From assembly GCA_013139345.1 (NCBI GenBank), contig WTAY01000145.1:1-7429 (forward strand): 7,429 nucleotides of DNA, in the 5' to 3' direction. The DNA is from Methylophaga sp. (GTDB lineage Bacteria; Pseudomonadota; Gammaproteobacteria; Nitrosococcales; Methylophagaceae). The notes beneath the pieces were generated by a model. The model searched no databases and had not been told where the DNA came from. It saw nothing but the letters and a program-made list of their open reading frames with translations. The number at the start of each line of letters is the position of its first letter. The stretch's first letter is position 1. Both the position numbers and the translations under genes were made by a program. Of the stretch, positions 1 through 7,299 are shown one piece after another.

Positions 1-161
1 ATTGCTGCACTGAGTGTTTCTTGAGGTAGTGCAACACCTGCACCCGCCATTCCTCGAGACTTTATTCCGTAACCATGTGCTAGGTAGCCATTGGTAGAAA
101 ATGCTGGAGAGATAAACGTAGCGAGTAAGCCTGCTAATATAAGTTGACGTAAAAACTGCAT
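1..161 (-). CDS. FadL/OmpP1/TodX-family outer membrane transport protein, N-terminal part (runs off the window)
   Basis: Only the first 53 codons are present; the gene continues past base 1. The translation begins with a Sec signal peptide, MQFLRQLILAGLLATFISPAFS: a basic N-region, a hydrophobic core and a likely signal peptidase I cut after AFS. The mature start reads TNGYLAHGYGIKSRGMAGAG, followed by VALPQETLSAA. This GYG...GMAGAGVALPQ pattern is typical of the mature N-terminus of FadL/TodX-type 14-strand beta-barrels, which take up long-chain fatty acids or other hydrophobic compounds across the outer membrane. The start is firm because an in-frame TAA lies 18 bases upstream and no other start codon lies between. 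There is no recognisable Shine-Dalgarno sequence (GCATTCACACCC precedes ATG). The gene is in tandem with and downstream of polA, about 100 bp away, so it probably has its own promoter. The substrate cannot be judged from this fragment. Confidence 0.8.
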   Translation of the reverse strand, partial: MQFLRQLILAGLLATFISPAFSTNGYLAHGYGIKSRGMAGAGVALPQETLSAA

Positions 162-219
162 GGGTGTGAATGCCGATTAAATGAATAAAGCGCGCAATTT
201 TACCCGAAATACAGTTATA

Positions 220-243
220 TTAGTATTTAATTGTTAATACTAA
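220..243. repeat. AT-rich inverted repeat between polA and the FadL-like gene
   Basis: The arms TTAGTATT (220-227) and AATACTAA (236-243) are perfect 8-base inverted repeats around an 8-base spacer. The stem has only two GC pairs, and no T-run follows it in the direction of polA transcription (minus strand), so it is a poor intrinsic terminator. It lies 59 bases upstream of the start codon of the FadL-like gene, which would also suit an operator. The rest of the 162-262 gap shows no gene. The minus strand offers TAATAT and TAAAAT as possible -10 boxes for the FadL-like gene, but neither has a convincing -35 partner. Confidence 0.3.
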
Positions 244-262
244 GTGTCGGTTTAACAACAAT

Positions 263-3001
263 TTAATGTGCTTGTTCCCAGTTGTCTCCAGTATCGATCC
301 CAACTTCTAATGGCACATCAAGTTGTGCTGCATTCATCATAAACTGCTCAATTTTTTCTTTAGCAGCTTCAATTTGATCTAAAGGCACTTCAAATACCAG
401 TTCATCATGCACTTGCATAATCATACGAATTGGCGAGTTTTCAGACTGTAACCATTGATGAATATCAATCATTGCACGTTTAATAATATCGGCAGCAGTT
501 CCTTGCATTGGCGCATTGATTGCGGTGCGTTCGGCATATTGACGGCGCATGCCATTACTAGATGTAATTTCAGGTAGGAATAGGCGACGACCAAATAGAG
601 TTTCGACATAACCATCGAGTTTTGCTTGGTCACGCGTGCTATCCATATACTGTTTTACACCGGGGTAGCGGTCAAAATAGGCGGTCATATAGTCTGCCGC
701 TTGATGACGTTCGATACCCAATTGTTTTGATAGCCCATGAGCAGACATGCCGTAAATCAAACCAAAGTTGATCGCTTTAGCACTACGACGTTGATCGGTT
801 GTAACATCTTCTAATGAAACGCTAAATATCTCTGATGCAGTATGGCGGTGAATATCTTCTCCGGCAGAAAACGCCTTGAGCAAGCTTTCATCTTGTGACA
901 AGTGCGCCATGATGCGTAATTCGATTTGTGAATAATCGGCAGCAAGTAAGATATAGCCTTCTGGTGCAACAAAGGCTTCACGAATACGTCGGCCTTCTTC
1001 ACTACGAATAGGAATATTTTGTAAATTTGGATCAGAAGAGGATAAGCGACCAGTTGCAGTCACTGCTTGATGATACGATGTATGAACACGTCCTGTTGCT
1101 CGGTTAACCTGCTCTGGCAGGCGATCGGTATAGGTTGATTTGAGTTTACTTAAACTGCGGTATTTCATAATCACTTGCGGCAGTTCATAACCATCATCTG
1201 CAAGTTCTTGTAACACTGATTCAGCCGTTGAGGGTTGGCCTTTTGGCGTTTTCTTTAAAATAGGCAGTTCTAGTTTCTCGAATAGAATTGCGCCCAACTG
1301 TTTTGGGGAGCCGAGATTAAATTCTTCACCAGCAATACCAAAGGCCTGTTGTTCGAGTTTATCGATCTTATGGCCTAATTCATCACTTTGTTGTTGTAGC
1401 ATCCAAATATCAATATTAACGCCATTACGTTCAAGATGATTGATGGCTGGTAATAGTGGCATTTCAAGGTCGGTATAGACTTTTTCTAGTTCTGGAATAG
1501 CTTGAAGTTGAGGCCATAATGTTTGGTGGAGTTGCAAGGTGATATCTGCATCTTCTGCTGCATACGGTGAGGCTTGTTCAAGATCAATTTGATTGAAGGT
1601 AAGTTGTTTTTTGCCTTTACCGGCAATATCTTCAAAATGAATGGTACTTCTATTAAGATATTTTTCAGCTAATGAATCCATATCATGACGCGTTGCGGTG
1701 CTATCTAAGACATACGATTGCAACATCGTGTCATGCTGAATGCCTTGTAGGTCAATGCCATGATTGAGCAAAATATGGCGGTCGTATTTTAGGTTTTGGC
1801 CCACCTTATTTTGAGTTGGGTCTTCTAATAAAGGTTTGAATAAGGCGAGCACATGATCGATGTTTAATTGTTCAGGTGCACCGAGATAGTCATGCGTTAG
1901 CGGGAGGTAAGCCGCTTCACCTGCTTTGACTGCAAATGATAAACCAACAATACGGGCATCAAGATAATTCAGGCTGGTGGTTTCAGTATCAAAGGCAAAT
2001 AGGTCAGATTGTTTTAATACTGTTAGCCAATGTTGCAGACGTTCTTCAGTCAAAATCGTTTCGTAATGTTGTTCTGTTGGCGCTGCTGGTGGCGTAAATG
2101 GTATTTGTTCAGCTTGTGGCTGGATATCATCACTTGCCCTAGTACTTGCTTGAACCAGTTCTTTGGTCCATGTTTTGAATTCAAAGTTTTTGAACAAATC
2201 TAATAGGGCAGTAGTGTCTTGAGGTTTTAGTTGCAGGCTTGTTGGAGTGTCATCCAATGGAACATCGAGCTTAATGGTGGCGAGTTGATATGACAGTGGC
2301 AGGTCTGCGGCTGCTTCACGCAATTTTTCGCCCATCTTGCCTTTAACATCACCCGCATTAGCAATAACACCTTCTAATGAATCATATTTCTGTAATAATT
2401 TGGTTGCCGTTTTAGGCCCAACACTCGGCACACCAGGGATGTTATCTACTTTATCGCCCATCAATGCGAGGTAATCGATAATGCGATTAGGTGCGATGCC
2501 GTATTTATCTTGTATCGCCTGAATATCGGTTGCGGTATTGCTCATGGTGTTAATTAAAGTCACATGTTCATTGACCAATTGCGCCATGTCTTTATCACCG
2601 GTTGAGATAACTGTCTCTATTTTTAACTCGGTAGCTTGGTGGGCTAAGGTGCCAATAACATCATCTGCTTCAACACCTTCAACCATCAATAGGGGAAATC
2701 CCATTGCTCGAACTACATCATGTAATGGTTCGATCTGTTCGCGCAAATCATCCGGCATCGGTGGGCGAGTTGCCTTGTATTCTGGATACATATCATTGCG
2801 AAAAGTCTTACCTTTAGCATCAAAAACAACAGCAACGAGTTCTGGTTTGTAATCTCGTAATAATCTACGCAACATATTAACAACACCATAGATAGCCCCA
2901 GTTGCTAACCCCTCGGCATTAGTCAATGGTGGCATGGCATGATAGGCGCGATAGAGATAAGACGAGCCATCAACGAGGATAAACGGTGCAGTTGAATTCA
3001 T
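263..3001 (-). CDS. polA: DNA polymerase I (5'-3' exonuclease, 3'-5' exonuclease, polymerase)
   Basis: This 912-residue protein is close in length to E. coli Pol I (928). It fills gaps and removes RNA primers during lagging-strand synthesis and excision repair. The N-terminal 5' nuclease (about 1-290) has ILVDGSSYLYRAYH at 8-21, the acidic EADD at 111-114, GDKD at 135-138 and the helix-hairpin-helix region GDKVDNIPGVPSVGPKTA at 182-199. The proofreading domain is intact: DTET with D338 and E340, GQNLKYDRH, and YAAEDADITLQL carrying the Tyr/Asp pair. The Klenow polymerase domain has motif A ADYSQIELR with D689, motif B RRSAKAINFGLIYG with K742, and motif C VHDELVFEV with D866. The residues match E. 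coli D705, K758 and D882 with a constant offset of 16. An in-frame TAA 18 bases upstream fixes the ATG; the ribosome site is weak. It is divergent from the DUF2782 gene. Nothing looks broken. Confidence 0.98.
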   Translation of the reverse strand: MNSTAPFILVDGSSYLYRAYHAMPPLTNAEGLATGAIYGVVNMLRRLLRDYKPELVAVVFDAKGKTFRNDMYPEYKATRPPMPDDLREQIEPLHDVVRAMGFPLLMVEGVEADDVIGTLAHQATELKIETVISTGDKDMAQLVNEHVTLINTMSNTATDIQAIQDKYGIAPNRIIDYLALMGDKVDNIPGVPSVGPKTATKLLQKYDSLEGVIANAGDVKGKMGEKLREAAADLPLSYQLATIKLDVPLDDTPTSLQLKPQDTTALLDLFKNFEFKTWTKELVQASTRASDDIQPQAEQIPFTPPAAPTEQHYETILTEERLQHWLTVLKQSDLFAFDTETTSLNYLDARIVGLSFAVKAGEAAYLPLTHDYLGAPEQLNIDHVLALFKPLLEDPTQNKVGQNLKYDRHILLNHGIDLQGIQHDTMLQSYVLDSTATRHDMDSLAEKYLNRSTIHFEDIAGKGKKQLTFNQIDLEQASPYAAEDADITLQLHQTLWPQLQAIPELEKVYTDLEMPLLPAINHLERNGVNIDIWMLQQQSDELGHKIDKLEQQAFGIAGEEFNLGSPKQLGAILFEKLELPILKKTPKGQPSTAESVLQELADDGYELPQVIMKYRSLSKLKSTYTDRLPEQVNRATGRVHTSYHQAVTATGRLSSSDPNLQNIPIRSEEGRRIREAFVAPEGYILLAADYSQIELRIMAHLSQDESLLKAFSAGEDIHRHTASEIFSVSLEDVTTDQRRSAKAINFGLIYGMSAHGLSKQLGIERHQAADYMTAYFDRYPGVKQYMDSTRDQAKLDGYVETLFGRRLFLPEITSSNGMRRQYAERTAINAPMQGTAADIIKRAMIDIHQWLQSENSPIRMIMQVHDELVFEVPLDQIEAAKEKIEQFMMNAAQLDVPLEVGIDTGDNWEQAH

Positions 3002-3094
3002 AAGAGTGTTATTACGTTAGTTAGGTATTAATTTGATGCTTTAATCATCGTATTGGAAATGCTATCTTTAGCGAACTTATTTCGGAGTACGACC
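3002..3094. promoter_or_regulatory. Divergent intergenic region between polA and the DUF2782 gene
   Basis: These 93 bases separate two divergent start codons and must carry promoters for both directions unless those lie inside the genes. On the plus strand a weak sigma-70-like pair can be drawn: TTTAAT (3040-3045), a 17-base gap, then TATCTT (3063-3068). On the minus strand AT-rich sequence (TTAATACC, about 3024-3031) could serve as a -10 region for polA, but no good -35 box is seen. The plus-strand side ends with a clear ribosome site, GGAG at 3084-3087. No operator palindrome of useful length was found. The region is assigned by position, and the individual boxes are guesses. Confidence 0.35.
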
Positions 3095-3430
3095 ATGTTT
3101 TATAAAACACCTTTCTCGTCTATTGTATGCGCTGTAGCATTAATTATGTCAGCTAATGTTTTTGCAGCTGGTGATATTGCTCAACCTCCTGTTCTTCCTG
3201 AGCCACTAATGGATGGTGAAAGTATTGAGCCTGAAATCAATATCATCCTAAAAGAAGACCGTAAAATTGAAGAGTATCGAGTTAATGGTCAGCTTTATAT
3301 GATTAAAGTGACGCCAACCGTTGGCGCGCCATATTACTTTATGGATACCGATGGCGATGGTTCGTTAGAATCGCAACAACATGAGCTATCAGGTCACTTA
3401 GTGCCTAATTGGATTTTGCTTCAGTGGTAA
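3095..3430 (+). CDS. Small secreted DUF2782-family protein
   Basis: This 111-residue protein has an N-terminal signal peptide (about 1-24: basic start, hydrophobic IVCAVALIMSA, likely cut after NVFA), so it is predicted to be periplasmic. The mature part has a proline-rich linker (QPPVLPEPL, 30-38) and then a conserved-looking domain: EPEINIILKEDRKIEEYRVN, GQLYMIKVTP, APYYFMDTDGDGSLE and a closing VPNWILLQW. This is the layout of DUF2782, a family of unknown function often found beside polA in gammaproteobacteria. The DTDGDG stretch (84-89) resembles a calcium-binding loop. I chose the ATG at 3095 because GGAG sits 7 bases upstream and the signal peptide starts there. Upstream in-frame TTG (3053) and ATG (3059) would add 14 or 12 residues before the hydrophobic core and lack such a site. 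The kinase gene follows 26 bases later, so co-transcription is likely. The function is unknown. Confidence 0.85.
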   Translation: MFYKTPFSSIVCAVALIMSANVFAAGDIAQPPVLPEPLMDGESIEPEINIILKEDRKIEEYRVNGQLYMIKVTPTVGAPYYFMDTDGDGSLESQQHELSGHLVPNWILLQW

Positions 3431-3456
3431 GCCCACACATTTAGGTTCAAGTTTAT

Positions 3457-4392
3457 ATGTCAGTTTATACAGAAGTCGGGCGCGGTGAATTAGTTGCGTT
3501 CTTAAGCGATTATGCCGTGGGTGAATTAGTGTCTTATGACGGCATTAGTGATGGCATTGAAAATACTAATTATTTTGTGAATACAGAGCAAGGCCAGTTT
3601 GTACTGACCTTGTTTGAACAGCATGAATTTGATGAGTTAGGTTATTTCCTTGAAGTGATGACCTTTTTCTATCAACACGATATTCCTTCAGCGCATCCTG
3701 CCGCAGATAAACAAGGTCGATATCTTAAAACCTTATGTAGTCGCCCTGCGGCACTCGTGATGCGACTTTCTGGTCGAGGTGTTAATTCTGTTGCAACGCT
3801 GGCACAGTGCCAAGAAATTGGTGCGGTGTTGGGGAAAATGCATATTGCTGGACAGGCATTCAAACCTCAACGAACAACAGAACGTGGACCTGATTGGCGG
3901 CAAAATATGGCCAGTACGGTACTGCCATTATTAGATTCACCATCAGCTGAATTATTAAAAGATGAGCTAGTATTTCAAGCCGATTATGCCAATTTAGACT
4001 TGCCTTTTGGTGTGACACATTCAGATTTATTCCGTGACAATGCCTTGTTTGAAGGTGATGAACTAAAAGGCATTATTGATTTCTATTATGCCTGTGATGA
4101 ATACCTACTTTATGATTTAGCTGTTGCAGTGAATGATTGGTGTGTAGATGACAGTGGTTTAATTGATTCAGAACGTTATCAGGCGTTAATGTCTGCATAT
4201 AGTCAGCAACGTCCACTGACTGATATGGAACAAGGTAGCTTTAATCTGGTTTTACGTGCCGCTGCATTACGCTTTTGGTTATCACGATTACAAGACAAGC
4301 TTTTCCCTCGGGAAGGTGAATTAACGCAAATTAAAAACCCGGATGCATTCTTGAAGATCTTATCGCAGCACCGAGAGCTGTCACTTAGCTAA
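3457..4392 (+). CDS. thrB: Homoserine kinase type II-like protein (APH/choline-kinase fold)
   Basis: This 311-residue cytoplasmic kinase of the aminoglycoside-phosphotransferase fold strongly resembles, from memory, Pseudomonas aeruginosa ThrB, which phosphorylates homoserine in threonine synthesis. Matching blocks are an N-terminal MSVYT, GISDGIENTNYFV, GQFVLTLFE, the catalytic loop HSDLFRDNALF with H188, D190 and N195, GIIDFYYACDE with the metal-binding D208, YDLAVAVNDWC and LRFWLSRLQDK. It is unrelated in sequence to the GHMP-type ThrB of E. coli. The order polA, DUF2782 gene, this kinase is also that of Pseudomonas as I recall it. The stop codon abuts the waaC start, suggesting one transcript and translational coupling with LPS core synthesis. 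A weak AGG lies 11 bases before the ATG. If the genome also has a thrABC operon, this copy would be redundant and could act on another hydroxyl substrate. The family call is firm and the substrate moderately so. Confidence 0.8.
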   Translation: MSVYTEVGRGELVAFLSDYAVGELVSYDGISDGIENTNYFVNTEQGQFVLTLFEQHEFDELGYFLEVMTFFYQHDIPSAHPAADKQGRYLKTLCSRPAALVMRLSGRGVNSVATLAQCQEIGAVLGKMHIAGQAFKPQRTTERGPDWRQNMASTVLPLLDSPSAELLKDELVFQADYANLDLPFGVTHSDLFRDNALFEGDELKGIIDFYYACDEYLLYDLAVAVNDWCVDDSGLIDSERYQALMSAYSQQRPLTDMEQGSFNLVLRAAALRFWLSRLQDKLFPREGELTQIKNPDAFLKILSQHRELSLS

Positions 4393-5430
4393 ATGCGTGT
4401 TTTAATTATTAAGCTCACCTCTATGGGCGACTTAATGCATGCTTTGCCAGCTATTACTGATGCGGCAAATGCGATTCTGAATATTGAGTTTGACTGGGTT
4501 GTTGACCAAGCCTTTTCTGATGTGCCCTTATGGCATCCAAATGTAAAACGAGTGATTAAAACAGCTCACCGACAATGGCGAAAAGAGCCGGTGAAAGCAT
4601 GGAAAGACGGTCGCCTGCCTAATTTTTATCGTCAACTCAATGAACATGATTACGATGTGGTTATTGATCTACAAAGTAACCTAAAAAGTGCGGTTGTTTC
4701 ATGGCTGTCTAAAGGGAAAGTGCACGGCCTTGATAAAGACTGCTGCCGTGAGAAGCCTGCACACTGGGCTTATGATTATCGTTATACGGTAAATACCAAA
4801 CAACACTCGATAGAGAAAATACGTGAGTTAATGGCGCAGGCGTTAAAGTATGGCTTGCCAGATGAAGCGCCTAATTACGGTGTTGATTTAAGTACATATG
4901 CATTGCCACAACTTGATTTTGAACTCCCTGAAAAGTATTTATTATTTGTGCATAATGCCAGTTGGATAACCAAGCTTTGGCCATTATCATCATGGCAAGC
5001 ACTGGTTAAAAAGGCGGTTGAGCACGGTTACTCGGTATTATTGCCTTGTGGTAATGATGCAGAATTTCTACGCGCACAAGAGATTGCCAGTGTGAGTTCG
5101 CAAGCCTTTGCATTGCCAAGGCTTTCTTTGAATCATGTTGCTGCGATTACACAGAACGCAAAAGGTGCAGTATGTAGTGATACGGGTGTAGCTCATTTAG
5201 CAGCCGTTGCAGGCCTGCCAAGTGTCACACTTTATGGCGCAACCGATCCAAAATTAATTGGCACTTATGGCAAAAACCAACAGCATATTATCAGTGACCT
5301 TAAATGTTCCCCTTGTTATAAACGACAATGCCCACTAGAAAATTCATTAAATGGTGAACCCGTGTGCATGGATAAAATCACTGCTCACGCGGTGTGGGAT
5401 AGACTAGAACCTCTTTTGCCCGCAAAATAG
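4393..5430 (+). CDS. waaC: Lipopolysaccharide heptosyltransferase I
   Basis: This 345-residue GT9-family enzyme transfers the first L-glycero-D-manno-heptose from ADP-heptose onto Kdo2-lipid A at the inner membrane's cytoplasmic face. The N-terminus MRVLIIKLTSMGDLMHALPA is almost that of E. coli WaaC, with the catalytic D13. WaaC-like blocks follow: FDWVVDQAF, YDVVIDLQSNLKSA and the CREKPAHWAYDYRY region. The nucleotide-sugar-binding half has K194 (ITKLWP) and SDTGVAHLAAVAGLPSVTLYG with D263 and H268, then TDPKLIGTYGKNQ. It is about 25 residues longer than E. coli WaaC. The extra length is largely a C-terminal cysteine cluster (C305, C308, C313, C325; CSPCYKRQCPL...CM) more like that seen in heptosyltransferase II relatives. 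The ATG begins on the base after the kinase stop codon, with no good ribosome site, so translation is probably coupled. hldE, which makes its donor substrate, is 41 bases downstream. Confidence 0.93.
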   Translation: MRVLIIKLTSMGDLMHALPAITDAANAILNIEFDWVVDQAFSDVPLWHPNVKRVIKTAHRQWRKEPVKAWKDGRLPNFYRQLNEHDYDVVIDLQSNLKSAVVSWLSKGKVHGLDKDCCREKPAHWAYDYRYTVNTKQHSIEKIRELMAQALKYGLPDEAPNYGVDLSTYALPQLDFELPEKYLLFVHNASWITKLWPLSSWQALVKKAVEHGYSVLLPCGNDAEFLRAQEIASVSSQAFALPRLSLNHVAAITQNAKGAVCSDTGVAHLAAVAGLPSVTLYGATDPKLIGTYGKNQQHIISDLKCSPCYKRQCPLENSLNGEPVCMDKITAHAVWDRLEPLLPAK

Positions 5431-5471
5431 CACCATTCCGAACCCTAAATAAATAGAGTTGCCATAAACCG

Positions 5472-6917
5472 ATGAAACAATCATTTCCAACATTCCATAA
5501 TGCTCAGGTTTTAGTTATTGGCGATCTGATGCTTGATCGTTTTTATTACGGCAAAGCCAGTCGTATTTCACCTGAAGCACCTGTCCCAGTCGTTAATATT
5601 GAACGATTGGAAGATGTACCTGGTGGTGCAGCAAATGTTGCAATGAATATTGCTTCATTAGGTTCTACTTGCCAAATTAGTGGCATCACAGGGCAGGATA
5701 GTGCAGCAGAAACCTTGCAACAACGCTTGAATTCGGTTGGTGTCACCTGTGCATTTCACCAATCGGCGACAACCGGTACTATCATCAAACAACGTGTCAT
5801 TAGCAATCATCAGCAGTTATTACGAATGGATTTTGAATCGGCTTTTGCCAATGATGAATGGACAGGCTTGCAAGCCCTAGTTGAGTCTGCGATGGCTGAA
5901 ACATCTGTAATGGTATTGTCAGATTACAATAAAGGCACGCTCGCCGATCCTCAGTATTGGATTAATGTAGCAAAACAACATCAGGTCCCTGTTTTGGTTG
6001 ATCCGAAAGGGGATGATTTTACAAAATATCGTGGTGCTGATTTGCTTACTCCCAATATGACTGAGTTTGAAGTGGTTGTTGGCAAAGTAACATCAGAAGC
6101 GGATTTGATAAATAAAGCCTTAGCGCTTATTGATGAGCTTGAACTCGGCGCTATCCTAATCACACGAAGTGAACATGGCATGTCTTTGATCCGTAAAGAT
6201 CAGCCAGAGTTTCATTTGCCAGCCATAGCGAAAGAAGTGGCTGATGTGACAGGGGCCGGAGATACGGTTATTTCAACACTAGCCGCGACATTGGCTGCTG
6301 GTGAAGACATCGAAAAAGCAGTGACTTTGGCGAATGTTGCAGCCAGTATTGTTGTTAGTAAGTTAGGTACAGCAACAGTGAGTGGCCCTGAACTACAGGT
6401 TGAATATGAACGTCATCAAGGTAGTAATAATACGGATCATAGTATTGCTGGTGTAGTGACCGTTGAACAGTTAAAACTCGCAGTAGAACAAGCAAAACAG
6501 CGTGGCGAAAAAGTGGTATTCACTAATGGTTGTTTTGATATTTTACATGCAGGCCATGTGGCATATTTAGAGCAAGCACGAGCAGAGGGTGACCGACTTG
6601 TTCTGGCCATTAATACCGATGAATCTGTATCAAAATTAAAAGGCTCTGGTCGGCCTATAAATACAGCTAGTCGTCGTTTGGCTGTTTTAGCTGGTTTAGC
6701 ATCGGTTGATTGGGTGACGTGTTTTGAGGGCGATACACCAGAAGATTTATTACGAGAGGTTCAGCCTGATATTTTAGTCAAAGGTGGAGACTATGATAAA
6801 AAAGGTGTTGTTGGTTGGGAGATTGTTGAGGGATATGGTGGGGAGGTTCGGGTGATGGGGATGACACCGAATTGTTCTACAACCGCTATTGTTGAGAAGA
6901 TTAATAAGTCAAAGTAA
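5472..6917 (+). CDS. hldE: Bifunctional D-beta-D-heptose 7-phosphate kinase / heptose 1-phosphate adenylyltransferase
   Basis: This 481-residue protein (E. coli 477) carries out two steps of ADP-heptose synthesis for the LPS inner core. The N-terminal ribokinase-type domain (about 1-315) phosphorylates D-glycero-D-manno-heptose 7-phosphate at C1. It shows VIGDLMLDRFYYG (15-27), SRISPEAPVPVV (30-41), PGGAANVAMN (50-59) and the anion-hole motif DVTGAGDT (258-265) with catalytic base D264. The C-terminal nucleotidyltransferase domain (about 342-481) adds AMP. It shows TNGCFDILHAGH (351-362) with the HxGH signature at 359-362, INTDESVSKLKG, ILVKGGDY (ending at Y441) and a closing CSTTAIVEKI. Both domains appear intact and fused, as in Enterobacteria. 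The ribosome site is weak. With waaC just upstream, the pair forms an LPS-core unit. None of its 18 arginines uses AGA or AGG, in contrast with the next gene. Confidence 0.97.
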   Translation: MKQSFPTFHNAQVLVIGDLMLDRFYYGKASRISPEAPVPVVNIERLEDVPGGAANVAMNIASLGSTCQISGITGQDSAAETLQQRLNSVGVTCAFHQSATTGTIIKQRVISNHQQLLRMDFESAFANDEWTGLQALVESAMAETSVMVLSDYNKGTLADPQYWINVAKQHQVPVLVDPKGDDFTKYRGADLLTPNMTEFEVVVGKVTSEADLINKALALIDELELGAILITRSEHGMSLIRKDQPEFHLPAIAKEVADVTGAGDTVISTLAATLAAGEDIEKAVTLANVAASIVVSKLGTATVSGPELQVEYERHQGSNNTDHSIAGVVTVEQLKLAVEQAKQRGEKVVFTNGCFDILHAGHVAYLEQARAEGDRLVLAINTDESVSKLKGSGRPINTASRRLAVLAGLASVDWVTCFEGDTPEDLLREVQPDILVKGGDYDKKGVVGWEIVEGYGGEVRVMGMTPNCSTTAIVEKINKSK

Positions 6918-6947
6918 TAATTAAAAGTTATATTCAAGGGATTGGTA

Positions 6948-7299
6948 ATGAACATTAAAGTGTGGGCGAAAGGGTTGATTGGTGGAGTTCTTGCTGCTGT
7001 TGTCATATATGGTTTCATTATATTTTGTATCGTAGAGTCTACGATCAATGAAACGGCTGCATTTGGCGATAGTTTTGGTGCCCTCACTTCATTATTTTCT
7101 GGTCTTGCATTCTCAGGATTAATTCTAACAATTTTGCTACAAAGAGAAGATCTTAATTTACAGAGACAGGAATTAAGCGAAACAAGAAATGAAATGAAGT
7201 TACAGAATTTTGAAACTACATTTTTTCAGATGCTTCGATTACATAATTCTATTGTTGAATCTATTGATATAAGAAAGAGAAGTGGTGAAAAAGGGCAAG
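6948..7299 (+). pseudogene. putAbiC-like (putative phage abortive infection) membrane protein, cut by an IS3-family element
   Basis: The reading frame begins at ATG 6948 with a good ribosome site (AAGGG ending at 6940, 7 bases away). A TTG at 6942 could add two residues but would overlap the optimal spacing. The host-derived part covers about 117 residues: transmembrane segment 1 (LIGGVLAAVVIYGFIIFCIV, about 8-27), a loop, FGDSFGALTSLFSGLAFSGL running into segment 2 (about 45-63), a charged coiled coil (REDLNLQRQELSETRNEMKL) and FETTFFQMLRLHNSIVESID. Two membrane helices, then a coiled coil and the FFxxLRLHNxIV block recall the putAbiC family, whose members usually extend much further with a GRxxF block soon after this point. 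The frame instead enters transposon sequence near 7300 and stops at 7356-7358 after about 20 foreign residues. Five of its six arginines are AGA, unlike neighbouring genes, suggesting transfer. The remainder may lie beyond the element. The family call rests on pattern memory. Confidence 0.65.

Noticed and set aside
220..243. Inverted repeat as the polA transcription terminator
   Set aside because: The stem has only two GC pairs and no T-run follows on the minus strand, so it is kept only as a low-confidence repeat.
162..262. Possible Spot 42 (spf) small RNA gene downstream of polA, as in Enterobacteria and Vibrio
   Set aside because: The gap is only about 100 bases, too tight for a promoter plus the roughly 109-nt RNA, and no Spot 42-like sequence or terminator with a T-run was seen.
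2538..2852. 104-codon open frame on the plus strand inside polA
   Set aside because: It is antisense to the well-conserved 5' nuclease domain, its translation is rich in Ser/Thr with no recognisable domain, and it has no ribosome site of note.
3033..3049. Short inverted repeats (TGAT/ATCA, GATG/CATC) in the polA upstream region
   Set aside because: The arms are only four bases long, which is expected by chance.
3053..3094. Longer start (TTG 3053 or ATG 3059) for the DUF2782 protein
   Set aside because: The ATG at 3095 has GGAG at ideal spacing and begins a normal signal peptide; the extension would put unneeded residues before it.
6791..7087. 98-codon minus-strand frame spanning the hldE end and the Abi-like start
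   Set aside because: It lies antisense to the conserved HldE C-terminus and to a better-supported plus-strand start, with no recognisable product.
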